Source: Bacillus canaveralius (GTDB lineage Bacteria; Bacillota; Bacilli; Bacillales; Cytobacillaceae). From it: 64,000 nt of DNA. Below, piece after piece: positions 26,512 through 38,400 of this stretch; position 1 is the stretch's first letter, and every line of letters begins with the position of its first letter. The translations under genes and the position numbers were made by a program. The notes below the pieces were generated by a model. The model had not been told where the DNA came from, did no database searches, and saw only the letters and a program-made list of their open reading frames with translations. The stretch covers positions 1-64,000 of the forward strand of contig NZ_PGVA01000004.1 of NCBI RefSeq assembly GCF_002860125.1, given 5' to 3'.

Positions 26512-26813
26512 AGTCTATCCCTCCTATTTCCTTTATAGTATACGCGAACTATAAATAAAAATCCAGCACTCGAAACGCGCTTTTCCTTTAATGACAAGAG
26601 TTGACACAAATAGTTCTCTCTTTATGAGCCAAAATAATGATACCCAGAGGGAATACCGCCATTTTATAAGTATCCTAGGCCTTATAAAATGGCGTTGATT
26701 ATAGATGGGGAATTGGCGCGGGCAAGAGACGTCAATTCCCTTTGTGTACTTGCCAAATTGTCCATGCTTCTTTACGATAGGAGTAGTTATATGATTGAAC
26801 GGAGCGAAGGACA
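26512..26813 (+). promoter_or_regulatory. holA promoter and structured leader region
   Basis: A SigA-like promoter TTGACA-N16-TATGAG lies at 26601-26628. A perfect 14-bp inverted repeat follows at 26657-26694 (CGCCATTTTATAAG / CTTATAAAATGGCG, 10-nt loop). A second hairpin is at 26708-26740 (GGGAATTGGCG / CGTCAATTCCC, one mismatch). GGCAAG (26721-26726) in its loop can pair with CTTGCC (26749-26754). No coding frame with an SD is seen. Confidence 0.55.
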
Positions 26814-27845
26814 TTGATTAACGATTTATGGAAACAAATTAAAAAAAAGCAAATTGCCCCGCTTTATTTATTATATGGCAATGAATCATTTCTTATTAAT
26901 GAAACGAAACAGCTGCTGATCAAAAATGTTCTAAATGAAGAAGAGGCTGATTTTAACTTTTCTTCTTATGATCTTGAGGAAACGCCGATCGAAGCTGTGC
27001 TCGAGGATGCTGAAACCTTTCCGTTTATCGGCGAAAAAAGATTGATTATTGTACATAATCCTGTTTTTCTTACCTCGGAAAAGACAAAGGAAAAAGTGGA
27101 GCATGACATCGCAAAGCTCGAGGCTTATTTGAAAGAACCGGCCCCGTATTCCGTTGTGGTGTTTGCCGCGCCTTACGAAAAACTGGATGAACGCAAAAAA
27201 ATTACAAAAGAACTGAAAAACAAAGCGGTCACGCTGGAAGCGAAAAAATTAAACGAACAAGAGCTTAAAGTGTGGATTAAAGAGAGAGCCGCGTTAAATG
27301 GCGTTCAGATTGATGAGGATGCAGTCGGCATGATGCTTGCCCTCGCTGGGACTAATTTGTTTATGCTGACAAGTGAGCTCGATAAGCTTTCGCTGTACGC
27401 CGATACAGAAAAAAACATCGATCTTGAAACGGTCGAGAAGCTTGTATCAAGGTCATTGGAGCAAAATATATTTGCCCTTGTTGACAAAGTGGTCAACCGA
27501 AAAATAGATGAAGCGCTCAGAATTTATTACGATCTGCTCAAACAAAATGAAGAGCCGATCAAGATTTTGGCGATCTTAACCGGACAGTTCAGGCTGATTT
27601 ATCAAGTGAAAGACCTGGCGCGGCGGGGATACGGACAGCAGCAAATGGCCGGCTACTTAAAAATCCACCCGTTTCGCATCAAACTCGCTGCCGGTCAAGC
27701 CAGCATGTTTACCGATGAGGACCTATCCAAAATCATCAGTATGCTCGCCGAAGCAGATTACCAGATGAAAACGGGCGGGATGGCAAAAGAACTGTTGATT
27801 GAAATGTTCTTGCTGCGCTTGCATGACTACAGCCTGCAGACCTAA
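26814..27845 (+). CDS. holA: DNA polymerase III delta subunit
   Basis: Clamp-loader subunit that opens the sliding clamp ring, 343 residues. The N-terminal AAA+-like fold starts with DLWKQIKKKQIAPLYLLYGN, contains the FPFIGEKRLIIVHNP region and ends in the helical collar domain (EEPIKILAILTGQFRLIYQ). The start is TTG 26814 behind GGAGCGAAGG. An unusually long leader with two hairpins precedes it. It converges on rpsT through a shared terminator. Confidence 0.94.
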   Translation: MINDLWKQIKKKQIAPLYLLYGNESFLINETKQLLIKNVLNEEEADFNFSSYDLEETPIEAVLEDAETFPFIGEKRLIIVHNPVFLTSEKTKEKVEHDIAKLEAYLKEPAPYSVVVFAAPYEKLDERKKITKELKNKAVTLEAKKLNEQELKVWIKERAALNGVQIDEDAVGMMLALAGTNLFMLTSELDKLSLYADTEKNIDLETVEKLVSRSLEQNIFALVDKVVNRKIDEALRIYYDLLKQNEEPIKILAILTGQFRLIYQVKDLARRGYGQQQMAGYLKIHPFRIKLAAGQASMFTDEDLSKIISMLAEADYQMKTGGMAKELLIEMFLLRLHDYSLQT

Positions 27846-27940
27846 ACCAGACGCAATGGCTTGTACCTGATTCTAACCGCGGATAATGGAGGCATTTCGA
27901 CGGCAATTACCCATCTATAAATGAATCTGTTCCCGAAAAC

Positions 27941-27970
27941 AAAAAAACGACCCCGAAAGGTCGTTTTTTT
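27941..27970. terminator. Bidirectional terminator between holA and rpsT
   Basis: AAAAAACGACC and GGTCGTTTTTTT flank CCGAAA, with A- and T-runs giving termination on both strands. Confidence 0.85.
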
Positions 27971-27975
27971 CATAC

Positions 27976-28242
27976 TTAAGCGTTCATAGAGTTCATTTTT
28001 TTCATTAAGCGGGATTTTTTACGTGCTGCAGCTTTTTTGTGGATTAGCCCTTTAGCTGCTGCTTTATCAAGTTTACTTGAAGCTGAAGAGAAAGAAGCAG
28101 TTGCAGCGGCAGCATCGTTGTTAACGACTGCTGATTCAACTTTCCTTACAGCAGTACGCATAGATGATTTGACAGTAGAATTCTGAGCCTTGCTAGCCTC
28201 ACTTGTTTTTACACGCTTAATAGCAGATTTAATGTTTGGCAT
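27976..28242 (-). CDS. rpsT: Ribosomal protein bS20
   Basis: An 88-residue basic, alanine-rich helical protein that binds 16S rRNA early in 30S assembly. It starts MPNIKSAIKRVKTSEASKA and ends KKSRLMKKMNSMNA. ATG 28242 (reverse) follows GGGGAGGTGAATGG. It is transcribed alone, opposite to holA and gpr, as in B. subtilis. Confidence 0.97.
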   Translation of the reverse strand: MPNIKSAIKRVKTSEASKAQNSTVKSSMRTAVRKVESAVVNNDAAAATASFSSASSKLDKAAAKGLIHKKAAARKKSRLMKKMNSMNA

Positions 28243-28270
28243 TCCATTCACCTCCCCTGAAACTTTCGAG

Positions 28271-28299
28271 GTTATATTAACTCGATTTTTCCATCTCAA
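28271..28299 (-). promoter_or_regulatory. SigA promoter of rpsT
   Basis: On the reverse strand TTGAGA, 17-bp spacer, TATAAC. It lies about 30 bp before the rpsT start. Confidence 0.6.
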
Positions 28300-28517
28300 T
28301 AACAATAATTAAGAACACAAGATATTTTATCAAACCGTTGCCGATAATGCAATACCTTCGCTTATTTTACCGGACGGTTCATGTGAATGTTTTTATGGAA
28401 ATCAGGAAAAGATAGGTGATAGTTGGAAAAATGAATGAGAATAATCCTACATAGACGATTCAGCCGTCAAGAATCTTGAGCAGACATGATCGAAAACGCC
28501 TTAACAGGAGGGATAAC

Positions 28518-29642
28518 GTGAAGGATGAGCTTGATTTAAGCCAATATAATGTTCGCACGGATTTAGCTGTAGAGGCCCGGGAAATGGTTCTTGATGCTCG
28601 GAATCAAAGTGTCCGCCAGCAGCAGGATATTTCACAAATTAACGGTGTCGTCATCAAAGAAAAAGAAGAAAACGGTATAAAAGTTTCACTCGTTGAGGTT
28701 AATGATACAGGAGCCCAGGCGATCGGCAAAAAAGCAGGCCGTTATTTAACGCTTGAAGTACTTGGCATCAGGCAACAGGATACAGGATTACAAATGAAGG
28801 TAGAAAGAGTATTTGCCGATGAATTTTCTCATTTTTTAAAGGAAAGCGGGGTTGGCGATCAAGCATCCTGCCTGATCGTCGGACTTGGAAATTGGAATGT
28901 TACACCAGATGCTCTTGGCCCAATGGTATGCGAGAACCTCCTTGTCACAAGGCATTTATATGAGCTGCAGCCCGAAAATGTTGAAGCGGGCTACAGGCCA
29001 GTCAGCGCCTTGTCTCCTGGCGTAATGGGGCTAACCGGCATCGAGACGAGCGATATTATTGTCGGGGTTGTTCAAAAGACAAAACCAGATTTCGTGATTG
29101 CGATTGATGCCCTGGCTTCCAGATCGATTGAAAGAGTAAATTCAACGATTCAAATTTCTGATACAGGAATCCACCCGGGCTCGGGTGTAGGGAATAAACG
29201 AAAAGAATTAAGCAAAGATACGCTTGGAATTCCGGTTTTTGCGATTGGTGTTCCGACGGTCGTGGATGCTGTATCAATCACAAGCGATACAATTGATTAT
29301 ATCCTTAAACATTTTGGCAAAGAAATGAGAGAAGGCGGGAGCCCTTCCCGTTCCCTTACACCGGCGGGAATGACATTCGGGCAAACAAGAAAACTGACTG
29401 AAGACGACTTGCCGGGGGAACAGCATCGAAAAACCTTTTTGGGAATGGTTGGAACGCTGCCTGATGAAGAAAAAAGGCAATTAATATACGAGGTACTGTC
29501 ACCGCTCGGCCATAATTTGATGGTTACCCCAAAAGAAGTCGATGTGTTTATAGAGGATATGGCCAACCTGCTCGCGAATGGCTTGAATGCGTCTCTCCAT
29601 AAAGCCGTGAATCAGGACAACACAGGCTACTATACGAAATAA
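28518..29642 (+). CDS. gpr: Germination protease GPR
   Basis: Aspartic-type spore endopeptidase that degrades small acid-soluble spore proteins on germination, 374 residues. GTG 28518 follows AACAGGAGGGA. The resulting N-terminus has the zymogen cleavage site at residue 15/16 in [10 protein letters not shown], which mimics the SASP cleavage site. The core [19 protein letters not shown] and [13 protein letters not shown] are conserved. An upstream in-frame ATG at 28476 is not supported by an SD. In B. subtilis it is forespore-expressed (SigF/SigG). Confidence 0.95.
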   Translation: MKDELDLSQYNVRTDLAVEAREMVLDARNQSVRQQQDISQINGVVIKEKEENGIKVSLVEVNDTGAQAIGKKAGRYLTLEVLGIRQQDTGLQMKVERVFADEFSHFLKESGVGDQASCLIVGLGNWNVTPDALGPMVCENLLVTRHLYELQPENVEAGYRPVSALSPGVMGLTGIETSDIIVGVVQKTKPDFVIAIDALASRSIERVNSTIQISDTGIHPGSGVGNKRKELSKDTLGIPVFAIGVPTVVDAVSITSDTIDYILKHFGKEMREGGSPSRSLTPAGMTFGQTRKLTEDDLPGEQHRKTFLGMVGTLPDEEKRQLIYEVLSPLGHNLMVTPKEVDVFIEDMANLLANGLNASLHKAVNQDNTGYYTK

Positions 29643-29714
29643 TAACGATAGTATGGTTCTATCTTCTCTAGCAATGTCATAGAATTTACTAGACTTGCCA
29701 AGAGAGGTGGAACG

Positions 29715-30917
29715 ATGAAACATTATAAGCAATCAGGAATCATGGTGGCTGTACAAGGGACAACCATAGTAAAGGCTGTTCTTGCAATATTGCTTTTTCT
29801 GCTCATGTCGTTTTCAATAAGCGGTACGTTAACCGCTCTCAAACCAGAGTATCGAATTACCTCTGCATCGGTTTACAATACAGCTGCAAATGTCACCGGG
29901 GAAATGCTCTATCAATTAATTGGCTTTGAAAACCACCATTTTATGAAAGCCATTCCTGATAGCGGCTCTCCGGCACTATCAAGCTTCATATTTAAATTGT
30001 CGACCAATATCAATTTAGATGATCCGCGCAGCTTTTTAGGGAGAGAACTGCCAGGCTTCTCAATATTTGATGGGAAAATTCTTGTTGCAGGTGAAGGTAC
30101 CAACTATACAAATATGCCGATTGAATCAGCCCCGCCAATCGAAGTGTTAAAGGATAAACAGGAAGCAGCCTTACAGAACACAGAGGATATCGAGCCGTCC
30201 GCAGATGATGGTAAACACGAAACTCCGCCTATAACGACAGGCAGTAAACAGGTGTATGTTTATTTTTCGCATAACCGCGAATCGTTTCTTCCGTATTTAG
30301 AGGGAGTCACAGACCCCGACCTGGCCCAGCACTCGGAAATCAATGTTACAAAAATTGGCGATAAGCTGAAGGAAGAACTGGAGAGCAAAGGAATCGGAAC
30401 AATGGTGGACAAAACCGATATTCAGCAGTTATTGAATCAAAAAGGTTTGCGTTACCCGAAATCGTATCAAGAGTCAAGAGCTGTTGTCGAGGCAGCGGTT
30501 ACTGCCAACCGTGATCTTAATTATTTGATTGATATCCATCGCGATTCTCGAAGGAGAGAGCATACGACTAAAGAAATTAATGGGCAATCATACGCGAAGC
30601 TTGCTTTTGTGATCGGCGAGAGAAACCCGAATTACGAAAAAAACCTTAAGCTTGCAAATGAGCTTCATAATCTGCTCGACCAGAAGTACGGGCCGGGCTT
30701 GAGCCGGGGAATTATTGCGCACAAGGATGAGGGCAATAATAGCTTATATAACCAGGACTTATCGGAAAATGCCATGCTGATCGAATTCGGCGGAGTCGAC
30801 AATACGTTTGATGAATTGAACCGCTCGGCTGCCGCGCTTGCTGATGTGTTCAGCGAATATTATTGGCAGGCCGAACAAGTAAACAAGCCGCTCGAAGAAA
30901 AGAAACAAGAGAATTAA
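29715..30917 (+). CDS. spoIIP: Stage II sporulation protein P, peptidoglycan hydrolase
   Basis: Membrane-anchored amidase/endopeptidase of the SpoIID-SpoIIM-SpoIIP engulfment machine. A transmembrane anchor lies at about residues 16-36. The C-terminal SpoIIP amidase domain starts VYVYFSHNRESFLPYL and includes the DIHRDS histidine motif and the ENAMLIEFGGVDNT glutamate motif, which supply the zinc ligands and catalytic acid. Length is 400 residues. It follows gpr, and yqxA begins 19 bp after its stop. SD: AGAGAGGTGG. Confidence 0.95.
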   Translation: MKHYKQSGIMVAVQGTTIVKAVLAILLFLLMSFSISGTLTALKPEYRITSASVYNTAANVTGEMLYQLIGFENHHFMKAIPDSGSPALSSFIFKLSTNINLDDPRSFLGRELPGFSIFDGKILVAGEGTNYTNMPIESAPPIEVLKDKQEAALQNTEDIEPSADDGKHETPPITTGSKQVYVYFSHNRESFLPYLEGVTDPDLAQHSEINVTKIGDKLKEELESKGIGTMVDKTDIQQLLNQKGLRYPKSYQESRAVVEAAVTANRDLNYLIDIHRDSRRREHTTKEINGQSYAKLAFVIGERNPNYEKNLKLANELHNLLDQKYGPGLSRGIIAHKDEGNNSLYNQDLSENAMLIEFGGVDNTFDELNRSAAALADVFSEYYWQAEQVNKPLEEKKQEN

Positions 30918-30936
30918 AAAAATTGGGTGATCCGTT

Positions 30937-31281
30937 ATGAAAATGTTCATGCTTAAGGTGTCATTGATAGCATCGTTAATGTTTGTGTCCGTGCTTGTCG
31001 GGATGCAGCATGCCAATGGAGGGATCCACAAGATGAAAGGGTATGAGGATTCCGGTTTCCGCGGCGCTTTTATCGTCAATGAAGCCGATCAAGGTGAATA
31101 TCAGGCAACCGTCCTTGGCAACGATATTTCAAGCCATGACCTTGAAGAGAAAAAAGCCAAGCTTGAAAAAATGAAAGCTTATAACTTTTTTTCGGATATG
31201 GGTAAGAAGGCGGCAGATGGGATAACTGCAGCAGTGAAAAAACTGTTCGACTCGATAACAGGGTTAATCGAATCATCATAG
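30937..31281 (+). CDS. yqxA: YqxA family protein (DUF3679)
   Basis: A 114-residue protein with an N-terminal hydrophobic segment (about residues 5-22, signal peptide or anchor) and a C-terminal helical region. It matches YqxA, which follows spoIIP in Bacillus. Function unknown. Its position suggests sporulation-time expression with spoIIP. Confidence 0.85.
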   Translation: MKMFMLKVSLIASLMFVSVLVGMQHANGGIHKMKGYEDSGFRGAFIVNEADQGEYQATVLGNDISSHDLEEKKAKLEKMKAYNFFSDMGKKAADGITAAVKKLFDSITGLIESS

Positions 31282-31283
31282 CG

Positions 31284-31316
31284 GGCGGGCCAACATGGTC
31301 CGTTTTTCTCTGTTTC
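31284..31316 (+). terminator. Terminator of the gpr/spoIIP/yqxA region
   Basis: CGGGCC and GGTCCG (one wobble) around AACAT, then GTTTTTC. Confidence 0.55.
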
Positions 31317-31360
31317 CTAGCCTTTTTGCCGCTCCGTAGCCGCAGGGCCGGGACTTTTCA

Positions 31361-31389
31361 TTGAATCTTGTTATCCCTGCTGATATAAT
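31361..31389 (+). promoter_or_regulatory. Extended -10 SigA promoter of lepA
   Basis: TTGAAT, 17-bp spacer, TATAAT preceded by TG-N. It lies about 40 bp before the lepA ATG. Confidence 0.7.
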
Positions 31390-31431
31390 CAAAAATAGTG
31401 TACATGTGCGAGTATAGTAGGAGTGAACCCA

Positions 31432-33267
31432 ATGAACAGAGAAGAAAGACAGAAAAGACAATCGAAAATCCGGAACTTTTCCATTATCGCGCATATCGAC
31501 CATGGAAAATCGACTTTAGCAGACCGGATATTGGAAAAAACGAATGCTCTTACATCAAGAGAGATGAAGGATCAGCTCCTTGATTCAATGGACCTTGAAA
31601 GAGAACGGGGAATTACGATCAAGCTGAATTCTGTTCAGCTAAAATATCGCGCAAAAGATGGAGAGGAGTATACTTTCCATTTAATTGATACGCCAGGGCA
31701 CGTCGATTTTACCTATGAGGTGTCTCGGAGCCTTGCTGCCTGCGAAGGAGCGATTCTTGTCGTTGATGCGGCGCAGGGAATCGAAGCCCAAACATTGGCA
31801 AATGTTTATTTAGCGCTTGATAACGATTTGGAGATCCTTCCGATTATTAATAAAATTGATTTGCCGAGTGCCGATCCAGAACGAGTCCGCGCTGAAATTG
31901 AAGAGGTTATTGGTTTGGATGCTTCCGAGGCCGTGCTCGCCTCAGCAAAAGCCGGGATTGGAATCGAAGAAATTCTCGAACAAATCGTAGAAAAAGTGCC
32001 TGCACCAACGGGTGACCCGGACGCGCCGCTAAAAGCGCTTATCTTTGATTCACTATATGATGCTTACCGGGGTGTTGTCGCATATATCCGTGTTGTCGAA
32101 GGGACCGTAAAAGTAGGCGATAAGGTGAGAATGATGGCGACCGGCAAAGAGTTCGAAGTAACGGAACTAGGCGTCTTCACGCCAAAAGCCGTTTCCCGTG
32201 ATGAGTTATCTGTTGGTGATGTTGGCTTTTTAACAGCCGCGATCAAAAATGTCGGTGATACACGGGTTGGCGACACGATCACGAATGCCAAGAACGGAGC
32301 GACTGAAGCGCTGCCAGGCTACCGGAAACTGAATCCAATGGTCTACTGCGGCCTTTATCCGATCGACAGTGCGAAATTTAATGATCTGCGCGAAGCGCTT
32401 GAGAAGCTTGAACTTAACGATTCCGCTCTCCAATTCGAACCGGAAACGTCCCAGGCATTGGGATTTGGATTCCGCTGCGGATTTTTGGGCCTGCTTCATA
32501 TGGAGATTATCCAGGAACGAATCGAGCGCGAGTTTAAGATTGACCTGATTACTACAGCACCAAGTGTTATCTATGATGTCATCATGACAGACGGCACCGA
32601 GGTGAAGGTGGATAACCCTTCCAATATGCCGGATCCGCAAAAAATTGACAGGATTGAAGAACCGTATGTAAAAGCAACGATGATGGCACCAAACGATTAT
32701 GTCGGGGCAATTATGGAGATTTGCCAGGAAAAGCGCGGTATTTTCGTTGATATGCAGTACATGGATGAAACGCGCGTCAGCATCGTCTATGAAATCCCAT
32801 TATCAGAAATCGTCTATGATTTCTTCGATCAGCTAAAATCTTCGACGAAGGGTTATGCTTCGTTTGATTATGAATTGATTGGCTATAAGCAGTCAAAACT
32901 TGTCAAAATGGATATTCTGTTAAATGCTGAAAAGGTGGATGCATTGAGCTTTATTGTGCATAACGATTTCGCCTATGAACGCGGTAAAGTCATTGTTGAG
33001 AAATTAAAAGAGTTAATCCCGCGCCAACAGTTTGAGGTGCCAATCCAGGCAGCAATCGGCCAAAAGATTGTCGCTCGCTCCACAATCAAAGCGATGCGTA
33101 AAAACGTGCTCGCCAAGTGTTATGGCGGCGATATTTCGCGGAAGCGGAAGCTGTTGGAAAAGCAGAAAGAAGGAAAAAAACGCATGAAGCAGGTCGGCTC
33201 GGTAGAAGTACCGCAGGAAGCTTTCATGGCCGTTTTAAAAATGGACGACAGCAACACGAAGAAATAA
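31432..33267 (+). CDS. lepA: Elongation factor 4 (LepA)
   Basis: Ribosome-dependent GTPase that back-translocates or rescues stalled ribosomes and aids initiation. P-loop AHIDHGKST is at residues 17-25, G3 DTPGHVDF and G4 NKIDLP. The unique C-terminal domain carries the [20 protein letters not shown] motif. It has 611 residues. ATG 31432 lies 8 bp after TAGGAG; an in-frame GTG at 31423 overlaps that SD. hemW follows, as in B. subtilis. Confidence 0.97.
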   Translation: MNREERQKRQSKIRNFSIIAHIDHGKSTLADRILEKTNALTSREMKDQLLDSMDLERERGITIKLNSVQLKYRAKDGEEYTFHLIDTPGHVDFTYEVSRSLAACEGAILVVDAAQGIEAQTLANVYLALDNDLEILPIINKIDLPSADPERVRAEIEEVIGLDASEAVLASAKAGIGIEEILEQIVEKVPAPTGDPDAPLKALIFDSLYDAYRGVVAYIRVVEGTVKVGDKVRMMATGKEFEVTELGVFTPKAVSRDELSVGDVGFLTAAIKNVGDTRVGDTITNAKNGATEALPGYRKLNPMVYCGLYPIDSAKFNDLREALEKLELNDSALQFEPETSQALGFGFRCGFLGLLHMEIIQERIEREFKIDLITTAPSVIYDVIMTDGTEVKVDNPSNMPDPQKIDRIEEPYVKATMMAPNDYVGAIMEICQEKRGIFVDMQYMDETRVSIVYEIPLSEIVYDFFDQLKSSTKGYASFDYELIGYKQSKLVKMDILLNAEKVDALSFIVHNDFAYERGKVIVEKLKELIPRQQFEVPIQAAIGQKIVARSTIKAMRKNVLAKCYGGDISRKRKLLEKQKEGKKRMKQVGSVEVPQEAFMAVLKMDDSNTKK

Positions 33268-33273
33268 TTTTAC

Positions 33274-33316
33274 AGAGGGTAGACGGAGGCGCGCATGCCT
33301 GCTCTAGCCTCTTTTA
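33274..33316 (+). terminator. Hairpin between lepA and hemW
   Basis: AGAGGGTAGA pairs with TCTAGCCTCT (one mismatch) and is followed by TTTA. Probably an attenuating terminator. Confidence 0.5.
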
Positions 33317-33346
33317 CTATTAAACGGACAAAAGGTAGTGAAGCAG

Positions 33347-34486
33347 ATGATCAAAGCAGCTTATATCCACATCCCATTTTGTGAACATATTTGCCATTAT
33401 TGCGATTTTAATAAAGTATTTTTAAAAGGGCAGCCGGTTGAAGCTTACCTGGAAGCATTGGCAAAGGAAATCGAGCTTACCCTGGAAAAATACCCGGCAA
33501 ACCCGCTGAATTCGATCTTTGTAGGCGGAGGGACGCCGACTGCCTTAAATGAGCAGCAGCTTCAAAGGCTTTGTGAAATCATCACAGAGAAGCTGCCATT
33601 CAATGAGGATACTGAATTCAGTTTTGAAGCGAATCCGGGTGATTTATCAAAAGAAAAGCTTCAGATTTTGGCATCAGCCGGAGTCAATCGGCTTAGCTTT
33701 GGGGTTCAAACCTTTAACGACAAACTTTTAGAGAAAATTGGCCGTGCCCATCGCCGCGATGATGTGTTCAAGTCAATTGACCTTGCCAAGCAGACGGGCT
33801 TTGAAAACATAAGCGTAGATTTAATCTTCAGCCTTCCCGAGCAAACGCTTAATGACTTCCGTGACACTTTGGAAACAGCTTTTTCTCTCGATATCCAGCA
33901 TTACTCAGGCTACTCATTAATCATTGAACCGAAAACAGTTTTTTATAATTTGATGAGAAAAGGGCAGCTGCCGACACCGGGAGAGGAAACGGAAGCAGCC
34001 ATGTTTGAACTGCTGATGGAACAAATGGATAAGCACGGATTCAAGCAATACGAAATCAGCAATTTCGCGCGTCCCGGCTTTGAAAGCCGGCATAATATCA
34101 CGTACTGGGCCAATGAATCGTACTACGGTTTCGGGGCTGGGGCGCATAGCTACACAGACGGGCATCGAATCTCCAACTACGGGCCATTGAAAAAATACAT
34201 GGATCCATTATCAGAAAACCATTTTCCTGTTATGGATAGCCATAAGGTGACCGATGCAGAACGGAAAGAGGAAGAAATGTTCCTCGGCTTAAGAATGACG
34301 AAAGGAGTTTCGATTCGACAATTTTCGGACAAATTCGGCGCCGATCCGCTCGTCGTCTTTGCTGATGGAATAACAAAAATGCAAACCAGGGGCTTGCTTG
34401 AAGTGAATGACGACCATATTTATCTTACAAAGAATGGAAGGCTGCTTGGTAATGAAGTGTTTCAATCCTTTATTGGTGTAAGCTAA
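33347..34486 (+). CDS. hemW: Radical SAM protein HemW, heme chaperone
   Basis: HemN-like radical SAM protein of 379 residues. The Fe-S motif FCEHICHYCDF (C-x3-C-x2-C followed by D-F) lacks the fourth cysteine typical of true coproporphyrinogen dehydrogenase HemN, so a heme-trafficking role is expected. FVGGGTPTAL and the C-terminal HemW HTH-like domain are present. ATG 33347 is preferred over GTG 33338, which sits too close to the AAAGG SD. Confidence 0.92.
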   Translation: MIKAAYIHIPFCEHICHYCDFNKVFLKGQPVEAYLEALAKEIELTLEKYPANPLNSIFVGGGTPTALNEQQLQRLCEIITEKLPFNEDTEFSFEANPGDLSKEKLQILASAGVNRLSFGVQTFNDKLLEKIGRAHRRDDVFKSIDLAKQTGFENISVDLIFSLPEQTLNDFRDTLETAFSLDIQHYSGYSLIIEPKTVFYNLMRKGQLPTPGEETEAAMFELLMEQMDKHGFKQYEISNFARPGFESRHNITYWANESYYGFGAGAHSYTDGHRISNYGPLKKYMDPLSENHFPVMDSHKVTDAERKEEEMFLGLRMTKGVSIRQFSDKFGADPLVVFADGITKMQTRGLLEVNDDHIYLTKNGRLLGNEVFQSFIGVS

Positions 34487-34489
34487 TCG

Positions 34490-34517
34490 TTGACAGCTTC
34501 CCCTGTTGTTTGATAAT
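34490..34517 (+). promoter_or_regulatory. SigA promoter of the hrcA operon
   Basis: Perfect TTGACA, 16-bp spacer, GATAAT. It lies just upstream of the CIRCE operator. Confidence 0.75.
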
Positions 34518-34529
34518 TTATTATTAGAT

Positions 34530-34556
34530 TTAGCACTCATTCAATAAGAGTGCTAA
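34530..34556 (+). promoter_or_regulatory. CIRCE operator (HrcA binding site)
   Basis: TTAGCACTC, nine bases, GAGTGCTAA: a perfect match to the consensus inverted repeat. It sits in the leader between the promoter and the hrcA SD, so HrcA represses its own operon until heat shock titrates GroEL. Confidence 0.97.
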
Positions 34557-34570
34557 CAGGGGTGATGAAG

Positions 34571-35602
34571 TTGTTAACAGATCGGCAATTATTAATATTT
34601 CAAGTGATCGTTGATGATTTTATTCGTTCTGCCCAGCCTGTCGGTTCAAGGAGCTTGTCGAAAAAAGGGGATATCTCATTTAGTTCGGCTACGATACGCA
34701 ATGAAATGGCTGACTTGGAAGAATTGGGTTTTATTGAAAAAACGCACACCTCATCAGGGAGAATTCCATCTGAAAAAGGTTACCGCTACTATGTTGACCA
34801 TTTGTTGTCTCCGCAAAAACTAAACAGGACAGATGTTCATAAAATAAAATCGATTTTTGCAGAGCGAATATACGAGCTTGAAAAAATCGTCCAAAAATCG
34901 GCAAAGATTTTGTCGGAGATGACGAACTACACTTCGATCGTTTTAGGGCCTGATGTCATGGACCACAAATTAAAGAGAATCCAAATTGTGCCTTTGAATC
35001 AGGACACCGCCATCGCCATTATTGTCACCGATACCGGCCATGTTGAAAACCGGATGTTTCAGTTGCCTGAATCGATCGATGGCGGCGATCTTGAAAAAAT
35101 GGTCAATATTTTGAACGAGCGGCTTGTAGGCGTGCCGCTTGTCCACCTTAACGGAAAAATCTATAAAGAGGTGGGTGTACTGCTCAGGCAGCACATTCAA
35201 AGCTATGACTTTATGCTGCAATCATTTGCGGAAACGTTAAAGCTGCCGACAAACGAGAAGTTATTCTTTGGCGGTAAAACCAACATGCTCAGCCAGCCGG
35301 AATTTCATGACATTGCAAAAATCCGCTCACTGCTGGCGATGATAGAGCAGGAGGATGGCATTTACGAGCTGATCCGTGAAAACCCGCATGGGATCAATAT
35401 TAAAATCGGACGAGAAAACAACAACTCAGCGATGGATAACTGCAGTCTAATTACCGCTACTTATTCAATGGGAGCTGAAAAGATCGGGACAATTGCGATT
35501 CTCGGGCCAACCCGCATGGAATATTCAAGAGTTGTCAGCATTCTGCAGCTGATAAGCAAAGATTTAACAACTGTTTTATCAAAACTGTATCAAAGTAATT
35601 AA
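34571..35602 (+). CDS. hrcA: Heat-inducible transcription repressor HrcA
   Basis: Winged-helix repressor of 343 residues that binds CIRCE. The N-terminal DNA-binding domain is residues 1-75, including [11 protein letters not shown] and [23 protein letters not shown]-like core and inserted dimerisation domain follow. TTG 34571 is chosen from the SD AGGGGTG at 34558-34564 and the family N-terminus MLTDRQLL; GTG 34550 lies within CIRCE and ATG 34565 overlaps the SD. First gene of hrcA-grpE-dnaK-dnaJ. Confidence 0.96.
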   Translation: MLTDRQLLIFQVIVDDFIRSAQPVGSRSLSKKGDISFSSATIRNEMADLEELGFIEKTHTSSGRIPSEKGYRYYVDHLLSPQKLNRTDVHKIKSIFAERIYELEKIVQKSAKILSEMTNYTSIVLGPDVMDHKLKRIQIVPLNQDTAIAIIVTDTGHVENRMFQLPESIDGGDLEKMVNILNERLVGVPLVHLNGKIYKEVGVLLRQHIQSYDFMLQSFAETLKLPTNEKLFFGGKTNMLSQPEFHDIAKIRSLLAMIEQEDGIYELIRENPHGINIKIGRENNNSAMDNCSLITATYSMGAEKIGTIAILGPTRMEYSRVVSILQLISKDLTTVLSKLYQSN

Positions 35603-35619
35603 GGCAGGCAATATTGAAT

Positions 35620-35646
35620 AAGGGTGGTGAACATTCCACCCTTTTC
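35620..35646 (+). terminator. Hairpin between hrcA and grpE
   Basis: Perfect 8-bp AAGGGTGG with CCACCCTT, 8-nt loop, short T-run (TTTTC). It probably causes partial termination or marks a processing point inside the operon. Confidence 0.6.
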
Positions 35647-35726
35647 TTTCCATGCCCTGTTCGCACAACGCTTTTGACTTGAAACCATCCGGACAATATC
35701 GTATATCTTTAAGGGAGGTGAGCAAT

Positions 35727-36332
35727 TTGACAGAAGAAAAAAATAGAAATGAATTTGCACAACCAGCAACTGAAACGGAACAGAATCAGCAGGAAGAAGT
35801 AGTCGAGCCGGTATTCGCAGAAAGCGATTCATTTGAAGGCGCTGAAATTGAAACGGAAGCCACAGATGAAGCAAGCGAGGCCGATGTTAAAATTGCCGAG
35901 CTTGAAGCGAAGCTGGAGGAAGCGGATAACCGATATGTACGTTTGCAAGCCGATCTCGATAATTTCCGGAGGCGTTCGAGACTTGATCTTGAAGCACGTG
36001 AAAAATATAGAGCACAAAGCTTAATCACAGACCTGCTACCTGCTATCGACAATTTTGAAAGAGCTTTAAAAATGGAAGCTGAAAATGAACAAGCCAAGTC
36101 TGTTCTACAAGGAATGGAAATGGTATTTCGCAGCTTGCTTGATGCTCTTAAAAAAGAAGGGGTTGAGCCGATTGATGCAGTTGGCCAAGAATTTGATCCC
36201 CATCTGCACCAGGCGGTTATGCAGGTTGAAGACGATAATTATCGGCCTAATGTCGTTGTAGAAGAATTTCAAAAAGGCTACAAGTTGAAGGACAGAGTGA
36301 TTCGTCCATCGATGGTAAAGGTAAACCAATAA
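35727..36332 (+). CDS. grpE: Nucleotide exchange factor GrpE
   Basis: DnaK nucleotide exchange factor, 201 residues. The disordered acidic N-terminus (rich in E, T and Q to about residue 50) leads to a long coiled coil ([20 protein letters not shown]) and a C-terminal beta domain ending [14 protein letters not shown] 35727 follows AGGGAGGTGAG; the frame open from 35652 has no SD. Confidence 0.95.
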   Translation: MTEEKNRNEFAQPATETEQNQQEEVVEPVFAESDSFEGAEIETEATDEASEADVKIAELEAKLEEADNRYVRLQADLDNFRRRSRLDLEAREKYRAQSLITDLLPAIDNFERALKMEAENEQAKSVLQGMEMVFRSLLDALKKEGVEPIDAVGQEFDPHLHQAVMQVEDDNYRPNVVVEEFQKGYKLKDRVIRPSMVKVNQ

Positions 36333-36350
36333 ATAAAACTACATATTTAG

Positions 36351-38207
<1,857 letters not shown>

Positions 38208-38226
38208 TCCTTGTGCTTCTTAAGGA

Positions 38227-38268
38227 AAGTCAAAGTCAGGTCATCCTTGGCTTTGGCTTTTTCTTTGA
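38227..38268 (+). terminator. Hairpin between dnaK and dnaJ
   Basis: GTCAAAGTC pairs with GGCTTTGGC with G-U wobbles and is followed by TTTTTC. This likely reduces readthrough into dnaJ. Confidence 0.55.
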
Positions 38269-38335
38269 GAAAGGAAACACATGCTGTGCGTTTTTGCTTT
38301 TGGTAAAATCACAATAATCACGCATGATGGCGATG

Positions 38336-38365
38336 TTGCACGAATTTAGTTTGAAATGATACAAT
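38336..38365 (+). promoter_or_regulatory. Putative internal promoter of dnaJ
   Basis: TTGCAC, 18-bp spacer, TACAAT, 35 bp before the dnaJ start. Confidence 0.5.
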
Positions 38366-38400
38366 AACCTTTATGTGACAGGAAATCGGGGAGTGGTTTC

